Assembly (NCBI GenBank): GCA_900547195.1
Contig: URFQ01000077.1
Location: forward strand, 1-11,672
Direction of reading: 5' to 3'
Length of the DNA: 11,672 nt
Origin: an uncultured Butyricicoccus sp.
GTDB taxonomy: Bacteria > Bacillota > Clostridia > Oscillospirales > Butyricicoccaceae
Positions 1 through 5,689 of this stretch are shown here, one piece after another. Below the pieces are notes generated by a model. The model was not told where the DNA came from. It ran no database searches and saw only the letters and a list, made by a program, of their open reading frames with translations. Positions within the stretch are counted from its first letter, which is position 1. Every line of letters starts with the position of its first letter. Made by a program: the position numbers and the translations under genes.

Positions 1-54
1 GTTCTCTTTCTCATGACCCTTATTATATCATAAAATCTTTATTTCGGACACTCC
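1..54 (-). other. Foreign sequence truncating the radical SAM gene (possible insertion-sequence end)
   Basis: Homology of the radical SAM frame stops near position 55. Read on the minus strand, the sequence beyond begins with TGTCCGAAATAAAG, is AT-rich, carries a TATAAT hexamer (positions 22-27) and an ATG (12-14) opening a frame M-R-K-R-T that leaves the window. A TG-starting end with a promoter and short transposase-like frame just inside is what the edge of an insertion sequence looks like, but no second end or target duplication can be seen. A simple deletion junction is equally possible. Confidence 0.25.
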
Positions 55-460
55 CGAGGTCAGCCACTTTCCGGCTTTTGCGGCCCTCCTTGCCGCCCAC
101 AATACAAAATCCGCAGCCCCTTGGACAGCCCCGGCTTAAAAAGCCGTAGGCGGTTTGGGAATACTGCGGATATAGCTGGTAGTCCGGGTAAGTATGCTCG
201 ATCTCGTCCGGCAGGTCGGGGCTTGGGCCGTAGCCGGTGCCGCCCTTTATCACCGTCCCGGCGTTGGTGACGGCAATGGTGTCCTTGGAGTAGGTGTCCG
301 TAAACACCCGGCTCTTATAGACCACATCGAAGTAAAACAGCGGGTTCCACCAAAGCACTTGATGGCCCTGGGCCTTGTGGTAGGCGGACAGCTTCATCAG
401 GCACAGGTTCGGAAAGTTGTGGGAGTCCACGTCAAGTAATCCGATGCGGATAATCCTCAC
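23..460 (-). pseudogene. Truncated radical SAM protein of a conjugative element
   Basis: The 145-residue reading frame begins like the radical SAM proteins carried by clostridial conjugative elements (an IGLLDVDSHNFPNL-type opening) and contains the Fe-S signature CPRGCGFC (CX3CX2C) near residue 113. Such proteins bind a [4Fe-4S] cluster and cleave S-adenosylmethionine; the substrate here is unknown. The frame ends about 25 residues after the motif, whereas family members continue through the rest of the barrel, so this is a broken copy. Similarity to the family, as I remember it, stops after KVADL (about position 55) and an unrelated tail follows. The GTG start at 458-460 lies almost on top of the GGGAGG ribosome binding site, so the true start is uncertain, and no better ATG is present. 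The gene begins 6 bp after the trbL fusion stop, as in one transcription unit. Family identification is from motif memory; function is not assigned further. Confidence 0.6.
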
Positions 461-466
461 CTCCCG

Positions 467-1438
467 TCAATGGGCCTGAAAGACTGCCTTACTGATACTG
501 CCGGTTTTGAACAGGCAGAAGCAAAGCAGAACCGTATAGCCCATGCAGCCCCATATCGCGCCGGAAATGTCGTCCGCTGTGCCGATCTCCTGTATCAGCA
601 CCGCGTAAATGCCTACCACCACCATAATGAGAAAGGCTTGGAAGCTCAGCGCCAAAAGGGATTTCAGATAGTTCTGGCCCATGCCGCGCCATTCGGCATT
701 CCCCATCGTGGCAAGGGGGATAGGCCCCAGGGCGGTCACGGCGTATATTTCAATCATTCTCCCGTAGGTTACAAGGAAAATGCAGATAGAAAGAACATTC
801 ATCGTCAGCCCCACAACAAGGGTCTGGAACCACAGGCCCAGAAGCGGCCCGATGTCCATTGCCTCCAGTTGCGCTTCCAGGTCAGGCAGCAGCGTGTCAA
901 AGTCAATGCTGGTTTCCCCGATAATCACCCCGGCGCTCTGGTTGACGACGGCTTGGGTGGCGTCGAAAACGCCCATGACGATGTTCCAGGTGTTCGTCAC
1001 AATGAGGATGGCAAACGCGCTCTTGAACATCCAGCGAAAGAACATGGAGCTGTCAAAGTCGTGCATATTGTTCTTTTCCACGATCATTTCGATCAGCTCA
1101 TAGCACATGATGATGGCAAGGATGGCCGCCGCGATAGGGACAATCACCGTTTCGGACAGGGATTGCAGCATATTGAAAATGCCGCCGTTCCACGCCTGGG
1201 GCGTCGTCCCTACGTCGGAGGCGATTTCCCCGACTTTGGTATTGACCGTACTGAACAGGCCGGAGAGATTACCCAGGATACCGTCTATCAAAATGCCTTG
1301 TCTGCCGTGGTGTACCTTGGATTTGCTCTTTTGCCGGGCGGCCAGAAATTTCTTCATGGCCGCCTGCAATACCTGGCCGGTGAGCTTGCCGGTCTTGATT
1401 GCTAACGCTATGGTTTTCTGGTCTACTTCTTCCTGCAA
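467..1438 (-). CDS. PcfB (DUF3801)::TrbL/VirB6-like chimeric conjugation protein
   Basis: This 323-residue protein has two parts. Residues 1-47 (from MQEEVDQKTIALAIKTGKLT to HHGRQ) match the start of PcfB/DUF3801 proteins, which serve conjugative elements as relaxase or coupling accessory factors. From residue about 48 (ILIDGILGNLSGLFSTVNTK) it matches the normal amino terminus of the TrbL/VirB6-like inner-membrane channel protein of clostridial elements. About six hydrophobic segments follow (roughly residues 97-116, 138-155, 200-226, 228-245, 258-283, 294-311). In intact elements these are separate genes with the VirD4/TraG coupling protein gene between them, so a deletion with an in-frame join near position 1298 is the likeliest origin. 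The start is TTG at 1436-1438, seven bases after GGAGGG. The membrane part looks complete, but its export function is doubtful with a foreign leader of 47 residues and no coupling protein. Confidence 0.7.
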   Translation of the reverse strand: MQEEVDQKTIALAIKTGKLTGQVLQAAMKKFLAARQKSKSKVHHGRQGILIDGILGNLSGLFSTVNTKVGEIASDVGTTPQAWNGGIFNMLQSLSETVIVPIAAAILAIIMCYELIEMIVEKNNMHDFDSSMFFRWMFKSAFAILIVTNTWNIVMGVFDATQAVVNQSAGVIIGETSIDFDTLLPDLEAQLEAMDIGPLLGLWFQTLVVGLTMNVLSICIFLVTYGRMIEIYAVTALGPIPLATMGNAEWRGMGQNYLKSLLALSFQAFLIMVVVGIYAVLIQEIGTADDISGAIWGCMGYTVLLCFCLFKTGSISKAVFQAH

Positions 1439-1485
1439 CTGCTATCCCTCCTTTGGAAGTCCAGCAGGCAGGCGGCAGGGGCGGC

Positions 1486-1697
1486 CTAAATCCGCACCCG
1501 CAGGCCGGAAAGGTCGTCCGTCCGTATGCCGACGAGATACCAGTCTCGGCCATTTCAATCCGGGTGGGCCTCCATCTGCCGCCTACCATCACGTCAAAGG
1601 TTTCTCCACAGTGTAGCCCGCCGTAGTAGTCCGCCAGGTCAAAGCGGATGTCGTAGCGGTCTGTCTGCTCGTCAAAAATCAATGCACCCTGTTTCAT
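1486..1697 (-). pseudogene. DUF5348 domain protein, frameshifted
   Basis: The start is an ATG at 1695-1697, eight bases after AGGAGG. The first part reads MKQGALIFDEQTDRYDIRF and on to GRWRPTRIEM, the pattern of the small DUF5348 proteins (about 70 residues) found beside pcfB in clostridial conjugative elements; their role is unknown. The expected ending, WYLVGIRTDDLSGLRVRI followed by TAG at 1486-1488, is present but in another frame. The minus strand has GAGAC at 1543-1547 where GAC would keep the frame, consistent with a 2-bp GA duplication. As written, translation runs on out of frame to about 1269, overlapping the next gene. The stop at 1486 lies just upstream of the next gene's ribosome binding site, which supports it as the ancestral end. 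A sequencing error cannot be excluded. Confidence 0.65.
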
Positions 1698-1712
1698 AGG
1701 GCCGTCCTCCTT

Positions 1713-2861
1713 TCAGATTTTCCCGGCAGCCATGTCATGGGCCACCAGGGAAGTGTAATAGTTGCCGATGGTGGATGGGGCGTTGAACAGCGCCGCGCGC
1801 AGGTATTGCTTGATGTTGCGGATTTCCGTGGTGTTGTTACTCATGCAATCCAGCACAAAGCGGATGTGTTCACTGTCCAGCTTCATCATCTTGGCCTTTA
1901 CCAGCTCCGCCGGATAGTCGTCACCGGCAATGCGGATGGTCTTTCGTCTGGTGCAGACGGTTTCCAGTATCAGGTCTACGATCTCGTCCAGACGGTCGCC
2001 GTCATGGGGCAAGTCGGATTTGAGAATGTCATAGCTGATATTGTCCTTGATGATTTCCTCATACACCTGGTATGCCTCATTCACATCCTTTCGCTTCCGT
2101 TCCGGCGGCTGTGCCGCCCTGTCCTCCAAAGGGGAGGGGTTAGAGGAAAGGATAGGAATGGAATGGGTACTTGATAAATCCGTAGTTAATGGGTCTTTAC
2201 TTTGTCTATCTTTATTTATTTGCATTGGATTTCCCGACGTCGGGTTTTCCGGCGTTGGATTATCCGATGTTGGATTTTCCAATACCGGGTTATCCAATCC
2301 CGGCGCAGCGTTGTCCGGCTGTACTGGCCGCGGCTGGGGCTGCTCGTAAATGGTGTAGACCATATCGGCCATTTTGCCCTTGCCGTCCCGGTTCTGCTGG
2401 CGGGTGATATACCCGGCCTTTTCCAGTTCCCAAACCGCTGTGCGGATGGCGTCAATGCTTTCCCGGTTGATAAGGGAGAGGCCCTTTAGGGTGTAGTCCC
2501 AATCTTCGGGCAGGGACAGCATTTGCGACAGCAGGCCCTTGGCTTTTAAGGACAAGTCCTTGTTCCGCAGGTGGTGGTTTGACATCACCGTGTAGCCCCG
2601 GTTTTTCTCCACACGAAAAACTGCCATCTCGTCGTCAACTCCTTTCACTTGGAATGAAACCGCGTCCAGGGCGGTGCGCTTGCCCGGCTGATAGGGACAT
2701 TCCTCAAAGACACAAAACTGATATTTCCAGCGCGGGCGATAGAAGCGGCATGTGCCGCAGTCCTCCGGCGTGACCGCCTCGCCGCTGTCAAAGTGATCTG
2801 CGCCCGGCCTTTCCTGCATGAGCTGTTCAAAGGCCCGGTCGCTGCCGGAAGTGAAGTACAT
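1713..2861 (-). CDS. Cys-rich domain plus DUF6017 replication-initiator-like protein
   Basis: The 382-residue frame starts with ATG at 2859-2861, nine bases after AAAGGAGG. Residues 1-78 are a small Cys-rich segment (C35, C38, C50, C55), perhaps metal binding. From M79 (MAVFRVEKNRGYTVMSNHHL) it is the DUF6017-type protein of clostridial conjugative elements: a winged-helix DNA-binding region (about 79-175), a variable linker with five [DEG]NPxx repeats (about 190-214) and a conserved C-terminal DUF6017 part (about 258-378, with KTIRIAGDDYPAELV and IKQYLRAALFNAP). It probably acts in replication or maintenance of the excised element. An AAAGGAG motif lies eleven bases before the M79 codon (2625-2627), so a second product starting there is plausible. 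The two parts may once have been separate genes. It is the first gene of the remnant unit, preceded by an attenuator-like leader. Family naming is from memory of sequence patterns. Confidence 0.7.
   Translation of the reverse strand: MYFTSGSDRAFEQLMQERPGADHFDSGEAVTPEDCGTCRFYRPRWKYQFCVFEECPYQPGKRTALDAVSFQVKGVDDEMAVFRVEKNRGYTVMSNHHLRNKDLSLKAKGLLSQMLSLPEDWDYTLKGLSLINRESIDAIRTAVWELEKAGYITRQQNRDGKGKMADMVYTIYEQPQPRPVQPDNAAPGLDNPVLENPTSDNPTPENPTSGNPMQINKDRQSKDPLTTDLSSTHSIPILSSNPSPLEDRAAQPPERKRKDVNEAYQVYEEIIKDNISYDILKSDLPHDGDRLDEIVDLILETVCTRRKTIRIAGDDYPAELVKAKMMKLDSEHIRFVLDCMSNNTTEIRNIKQYLRAALFNAPSTIGNYYTSLVAHDMAAGKI
2227..2301. repeat. Five tandem 15-bp units inside the DUF6017 gene
   Basis: Five head-to-tail units of the form GGNTTNYCCRRYNYY can be read on the plus strand (for example GGATTATCCGATGTT and GGATTTTCCAATACC). 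They encode five 5-residue repeats of the pattern [DEG]NPxx in the linker between the DNA-binding and C-terminal parts of the protein. The copies have diverged at third positions, so this is an old coding repeat rather than a recent slippage product. Confidence 0.8.
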
Positions 2862-2890
2862 AGGTGTCCGCCTCCTTTCTGGTTTTGGGC

Positions 2891-2927
2891 AAAAAGAAAA
2901 GCCGCAGACTTTTTCAAAATCTGCGGC
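2891..2927 (-). terminator. Intrinsic terminator / possible attenuator ahead of the DUF6017 gene
   Basis: On the minus strand GCCGCAGA (2920-2927) and TCTGCGGC (2901-2908) form a perfect 8-bp stem with an 11-base loop, followed directly by TTTTCTTTTT (2891-2900). This is a good rho-independent terminator for leftward transcription. It ends about 30 bases before the ATG of the DUF6017 gene, so either the gene is read by read-through of this structure or it is expressed from an unseen promoter. Confidence 0.7.
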
Positions 2928-2958
2928 CCAGCCGGGGAACAGAAAAGGGTGCTGTCAT
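2914..2958 (-). CDS. Candidate 14-residue leader peptide
   Basis: On the minus strand an ATG (2956-2958) opens MTAPFSVPRLGRRF, ending at TGA (2914-2916). The stop lies in the loop of the terminator at 2891-2927 and the last codons cover its upstream arm, so a ribosome on this frame would block the terminator from folding. A weak GGCAGG sits a few bases before the ATG. Both it and the ATG lie in the loop of a separate hairpin (2939-2981). This is the layout of a translated attenuator leader, but so short an ORF could be chance. I recognise no known leader peptide in it. Confidence 0.35.
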   Translation of the reverse strand: MTAPFSVPRLGRRF

Positions 2959-2981
2959 ACCTGCCAACACCCTGTTTCTGT
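2939..2981 (-). repeat. Imperfect inverted repeat (13-bp stem) enclosing the leader-peptide start
   Basis: ACAGAAA plus AGGGTG (2939-2951) pair with CACCCT, a one-base bulge (G at 2974) and TTTCTGT (2975-2981), leaving a 16-base loop (2952-2967). In minus-strand RNA the loop exposes GGCAGG and ATG of the 14-codon ORF. It sits 11 bases upstream of the terminator stem. Roles in RNA control or as a DNA cruciform or transfer site are both possible. Confidence 0.6.
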
Positions 2982-3104
2982 CTGACTATTCAGTTGTTTT
3001 TACACGCCCCGTTTTCCGCTGCCCTAAAAAAACATTGATTTTACTGGGTTTTTTCATGTTTTCTTATGGCAACGCTCTTTTAAGCGGAGCTTTCTCAACA
3101 GGCT
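2982..3104. other. AT-rich spacer, probable element-chromosome boundary zone
   Basis: This stretch between the remnant's leader region and the serA terminator holds no convincing gene. A 23-codon minus-strand ORF starting at 3055-3057 lacks a good ribosome binding site. No integrase or clear direct repeat is visible. Because the genes on the left belong to a conjugative element and those on the right to core metabolism, the junction must lie at or left of the serA terminator, but I cannot fix the base. Confidence 0.4.
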
Positions 3105-3136
3105 AAGGCCGCCCACCGGGCGGCCTTTTCGTTTTT
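3105..3136. terminator. Hairpin terminator downstream of serA
   Basis: AAGGCCGCCC (3105-3114) and GGGCGGCCTT (3118-3127) form a perfect 10-bp GC-rich stem with a 3-base loop, right after the serA stop. The long T-tract (TTTTCGTTTTT, ending at 3136) follows it on the plus strand, so it terminates best for rightward transcripts leaving the element remnant. On the minus strand the stem is followed by only two T before AGCC, so serA termination would rely on the stem alone or on the terminator further left. Confidence 0.75.
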
Positions 3137-3139
3137 CAT

Positions 3140-4303
3140 TTAGCGGATGACGCGGACGGAAATCATTCCATCAATTGCGCGGAGTTTATCCAGCATGGCC
3201 TCGGTCGGGTCAATCGAAACGTCCATAATGGTATACGCATAGTCGCCCTTGGAACGGTTGCCCATGTTCTCAATGTTTGCGCCCTCCTGCGACAGCACGT
3301 TCGTAATGCTGCCGATCATGCCCTGCGCGTTCTTGTGAATCATGCAAACACGGGTGCCTCCTTCATACGGAACCTTCAGATTCGGGAAATTCACCGAATT
3401 GCGGATGGTGCCCTTTTCGAGATACTCGGTGATCTCATAAACCGCCATTTTCGCGCAGTTGTCCTCGCTCTCCGGGGTGGAAGCGCCCAGATGCGGCAGG
3501 GTAATCGCGTTCTCCTGCGCAAGGATGCAGTCGGATGCAAAGTCGGACACATAAGCCGCAACCTTTCCCGAAGCCAGCGCCTGCGCCATAGCCTGCTCAT
3601 CCACCAGCTCGCCGCGCGCAAGGTTGATGACGCGCACGCCGTCCTTCATCTGGTCGATGGTCTCGGCGCTGATCGTGTGCCTGGTGTCCGGGGTCAGCGG
3701 CACATGGATGGTGATGTAATCGCAGTTTGCGAAAATTTCCTTAATATCGGTCACATGCTTGACCGAACGGGACAGTTTGAGCGCGCCGTCCACAGACAGG
3801 TACGGGTCATAGCCCCATACGTCCATATCAAGGCCCACCGCAGCGTTTGCCACCTTGACGCCGATTGCACCCAGACCGATGATGCCCAGACGCTTGCCGG
3901 CAATCTCCGGGCCGGCATAGGTGGCCTTGCCCTTTTCGGCGGCCGGGCCGATGTCCGGAGTACCCTTCAGGGACTTCACCCAGTTTGCACCCTGCACGAT
4001 CTTGCGGGACGCGAGCAGCAGCGCGCAGATGACCAGCTCTTTGACCGCGTTCGCGTTCGCGCCCGGGGTATTAAAGACCACGATGCCCTCGGAAGCGCAG
4101 CGCTCCACCGGAATATTGTTCACGCCCGCGCCCGCGCGCGCGATGCACTTCAGGCCTTCCGGGAACTGAACGTCGTGCAGCTTGGCCGAACGGACGAGCA
4201 CAGCGTCGTACTCCGCCATCTCCTCGCCGTACGCATACTTCGCCGGGTCGAGGTCGTCCAAGCCGACCTTGCTGATTTTATTATAAAGCTTTACATAATA
4301 CAT
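3140..4303 (-). CDS. serA: D-3-phosphoglycerate dehydrogenase
   Basis: The enzyme oxidises 3-phosphoglycerate to 3-phosphohydroxypyruvate with NAD, the first step of serine synthesis in the cytoplasm. The 387-residue protein is the short type: a substrate domain around residues 1-90 and 285-310, a Rossmann domain with GLGAIG (143-148), and a C-terminal ACT domain (about 317-387) of the kind that senses serine. The general family signatures ARGELVDE (catalytic Arg230) and PHLGAST (His271) are present. The usual catalytic Glu lies 29 residues after the Arg; here that position is Cys259, preceded by Asp258. The start ATG at 4301-4303 is ten bases after GGAGG. The gene follows serC by 68 bp in the same direction, so the two steps are probably made from one transcript. 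Identity is very secure; the altered residue makes full activity an open question. Confidence 0.95.
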   Translation of the reverse strand: MYYVKLYNKISKVGLDDLDPAKYAYGEEMAEYDAVLVRSAKLHDVQFPEGLKCIARAGAGVNNIPVERCASEGIVVFNTPGANANAVKELVICALLLASRKIVQGANWVKSLKGTPDIGPAAEKGKATYAGPEIAGKRLGIIGLGAIGVKVANAAVGLDMDVWGYDPYLSVDGALKLSRSVKHVTDIKEIFANCDYITIHVPLTPDTRHTISAETIDQMKDGVRVINLARGELVDEQAMAQALASGKVAAYVSDFASDCILAQENAITLPHLGASTPESEDNCAKMAVYEITEYLEKGTIRNSVNFPNLKVPYEGGTRVCMIHKNAQGMIGSITNVLSQEGANIENMGNRSKGDYAYTIMDVSIDPTEAMLDKLRAIDGMISVRVIR

Positions 4304-4337
4304 GATGAAATCTCCTCCCTGTGTTTCAATGGAACGA

Positions 4338-4365
4338 AGAATGGGGAACCGTTGTCCCCCATTCT
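4338..4365 (-). terminator. Hairpin between serC and serA
   Basis: AGAATGGGG (4338-4346) and CCCCATTCT (4357-4365) form a 9-bp stem with a 10-base loop, 7 bp past the serC stop and 35 bp before the serA start. The tract after it on the minus strand (TCGTTCC) is poor in U, so it is more likely a partial terminator or an RNA-stabilising element for serC than a full stop. Confidence 0.5.
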
Positions 4366-4371
4366 ACCCTT

Positions 4372-5463
4372 TTACCTGTTTTCTTCTGCGAACTTCTTCA
4401 TAAAGCCGATCAGCTTCTCAACGCCTTCCACCGGCATTGCGTTGTAGATGGACGCGCGCATGCCGCCGACCGAACGATGGCCCTTGAGGTTCGACATGCC
4501 GGCAGCCATGGATTCCTTGGCGAACTTGGCGTCCAGCTCATCGTTTCCGGTACGGAAGGTGACATTCATATGGGAGCGGCTGTCCTTCCTCGCAACCGGC
4601 TTATAAAAGTCCTGCGAATCGAGGTAATCATACAGCATGGACGAACGCTTCTCCGCCAGCTCCTGCATGGCTTTCAGCCCGCCCTGCTCTTCCACCCACT
4701 GGAGCACCAGGCCAAGGACATAAATGCCATACGTAGGGGGCGTGTTGTACATGCTGTCCTTGTCAGCCATCAGTTTCCAGTCGAGGATGGCCGGATACTT
4801 CTCAGCGGGGTAGCTGCCAAGAAGATCCTCCCGGACAATCACAACCGTGACGCCCGCGGGGCCCATGTTCTTCTGCGCGCCCGCGTAGATGACGCCGTAC
4901 TTGGAGACATCGACCGGCTTGGTCAGAATATTCGAGGACATATCGGCCACCAGCGGCACGCCTGCCGGGGTCTCCGGGTCGTAATGGAATTCGGTGCCGT
5001 AGATGGTGTTGTTGGCACAGATGTAGAAGTAATCGGCGTCCGAACGGATGTCCAGCTCCTCCTGTGACGGAACATGGTCGAAATTCGTCTCCTTGGAAGA
5101 GAACGCAACATGAATGTCGCCGAACTTTTTGGCTTCCTTAAATGCATTGTTTGCAAAGTTGCCGGTCACCGCGTAATCGGCCTTGCCGGTCTTCAGAAGG
5201 TTCATCGGGATGGCTGCGAACTGGGTTGTCGCACCGCCCTGCAAAAACAGAACCTTGTAGTTTTCCGGGATATCCATGACACGGCGCAGAGCGGCCTCGG
5301 TATCCTTAATGATCGTGTCATAGACCTTTGATCGATGGCTCATCTCCATGACGGACATACCGGAACCATGGTAGTTGGTCATTTCGGAAGCAGCGGTTTC
5401 CAGCACGGAAAGCGGCAGCATGGACGGGCCTGCGGAAAAGTTGTAAATTCTGGTTTCTGACAT
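4372..5463 (-). CDS. serC: Phosphoserine aminotransferase
   Basis: A PLP enzyme that converts 3-phosphohydroxypyruvate and glutamate to O-phosphoserine, the second step of serine synthesis. The 363-residue length is normal for the family. The amino end YNFSAGPSMLP is the family signature, the PLP-binding lysine is Lys198 in AGAQKNMGPAG, FLQGGATTQF (73-82) forms part of the cofactor pocket, and MSHRSK (41-46) and GHRSVGGMRASIYNA (328-342) carry substrate-binding His and Arg residues. The start ATG at 5461-5463 is preceded by AAAGGCAGG at a rather long distance of 11 bases and a GAAAG directly before it. It leads the serC-serA pair. A promoter at 5597-5626 and a leader of about 125 bases with strong self-pairing lie upstream, so control may act in the leader RNA. 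No phosphoserine phosphatase gene lies in the window. Confidence 0.96.
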   Translation of the reverse strand: MSETRIYNFSAGPSMLPLSVLETAASEMTNYHGSGMSVMEMSHRSKVYDTIIKDTEAALRRVMDIPENYKVLFLQGGATTQFAAIPMNLLKTGKADYAVTGNFANNAFKEAKKFGDIHVAFSSKETNFDHVPSQEELDIRSDADYFYICANNTIYGTEFHYDPETPAGVPLVADMSSNILTKPVDVSKYGVIYAGAQKNMGPAGVTVVIVREDLLGSYPAEKYPAILDWKLMADKDSMYNTPPTYGIYVLGLVLQWVEEQGGLKAMQELAEKRSSMLYDYLDSQDFYKPVARKDSRSHMNVTFRTGNDELDAKFAKESMAAGMSNLKGHRSVGGMRASIYNAMPVEGVEKLIGFMKKFAEENR

Positions 5464-5486
5464 CTTTCAAGTAACCTGCCTTTCAG

Positions 5487-5586
5487 TTTTGACACATATC
5501 GAAGCCTGTTTTCCACAAACTTCTTACCGGAAAACGCACGTTTTGCGCATTTTTACCGTCCGGCAAAGGTATGCGTCGTGTCAAAA
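5487..5586 (-). promoter_or_regulatory. Structured serC leader RNA (riboswitch-like candidate)
   Basis: Predicted transcription starts near 5590. The leader opens with TTTTGACAC (5578-5586), which pairs perfectly with GTGTCAAAA (5487-5495) to give a 9-bp stem closing a domain of 100 nt. Inside, CCGG and AAAATGCGC pair with GTGCGTTTT and CCGG around an AAAAC loop (positions about 5526-5562, with two G-U pairs and a bulge). The closing stem ends right before CTGAAAGGCAGG, the serC ribosome binding region. It lacks T-box landmarks such as the AGGGTGGNACCGCG antiterminator sequence, and I recognise no known riboswitch class. The pairings are read directly; a regulatory role is inference. Confidence 0.45.
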
Positions 5587-5596
5587 TACAATTACT

Positions 5597-5626
5597 ATTA
5601 TAATCCTGTTTTCACACCTGAATCAA
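5597..5626 (-). promoter_or_regulatory. serC promoter
   Basis: On the minus strand the -10 hexamer TATAAT (5597-5602) and -35 hexamer TTGATT (5621-5626) are separated by 18 bp. It is the only good sigma-A-type promoter in the space upstream of serC and places the start near 5590. Confidence 0.7.
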
Positions 5627-5628
5627 GG

Positions 5629-5657
5629 TTCACAGCGCATTTTTGATATGGTATAAT
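5629..5657 (+). promoter_or_regulatory. queG operon promoter
   Basis: The -35 TTCACA (5629-5634, five of six consensus bases) and -10 TATAAT (5652-5657) are 17 bp apart, and TGG directly before the -10 makes an extended -10 element. Its -35 lies 2 bp from the -35 of the divergent serC promoter, so the two must compete for polymerase. Confidence 0.8.
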
Positions 5658-5689
5658 GAATAAAAAACTTTGGGGGTTTGCAGATTTTG

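Noticed and set aside
470..1405. Long plus-strand frame opposite the TrbL-like gene
   Set aside because: Composition (His- and Gln-rich, no domain) is that of an antisense shadow; the minus frame has clear membrane segments and a ribosome binding site.
2939..2981. Origin of transfer of the conjugative element
   Set aside because: An inverted repeat alone is not enough; no relaxase gene or nick-site consensus is visible beside it.
2989..3057. Minus-strand 23-codon ORF starting MKKPSKINVFLG
   Set aside because: No good ribosome binding site or promoter; too short and AT-driven to support.
3335..4447. 370-codon plus-strand frame opposite serA
   Set aside because: serA is unmistakable on the other strand and this frame has no recognisable motif.
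5464..5590. T-box leader for serC
   Set aside because: The conserved T-box sequence and a terminator/antiterminator pair are missing; the structure closes on the ribosome binding site instead.
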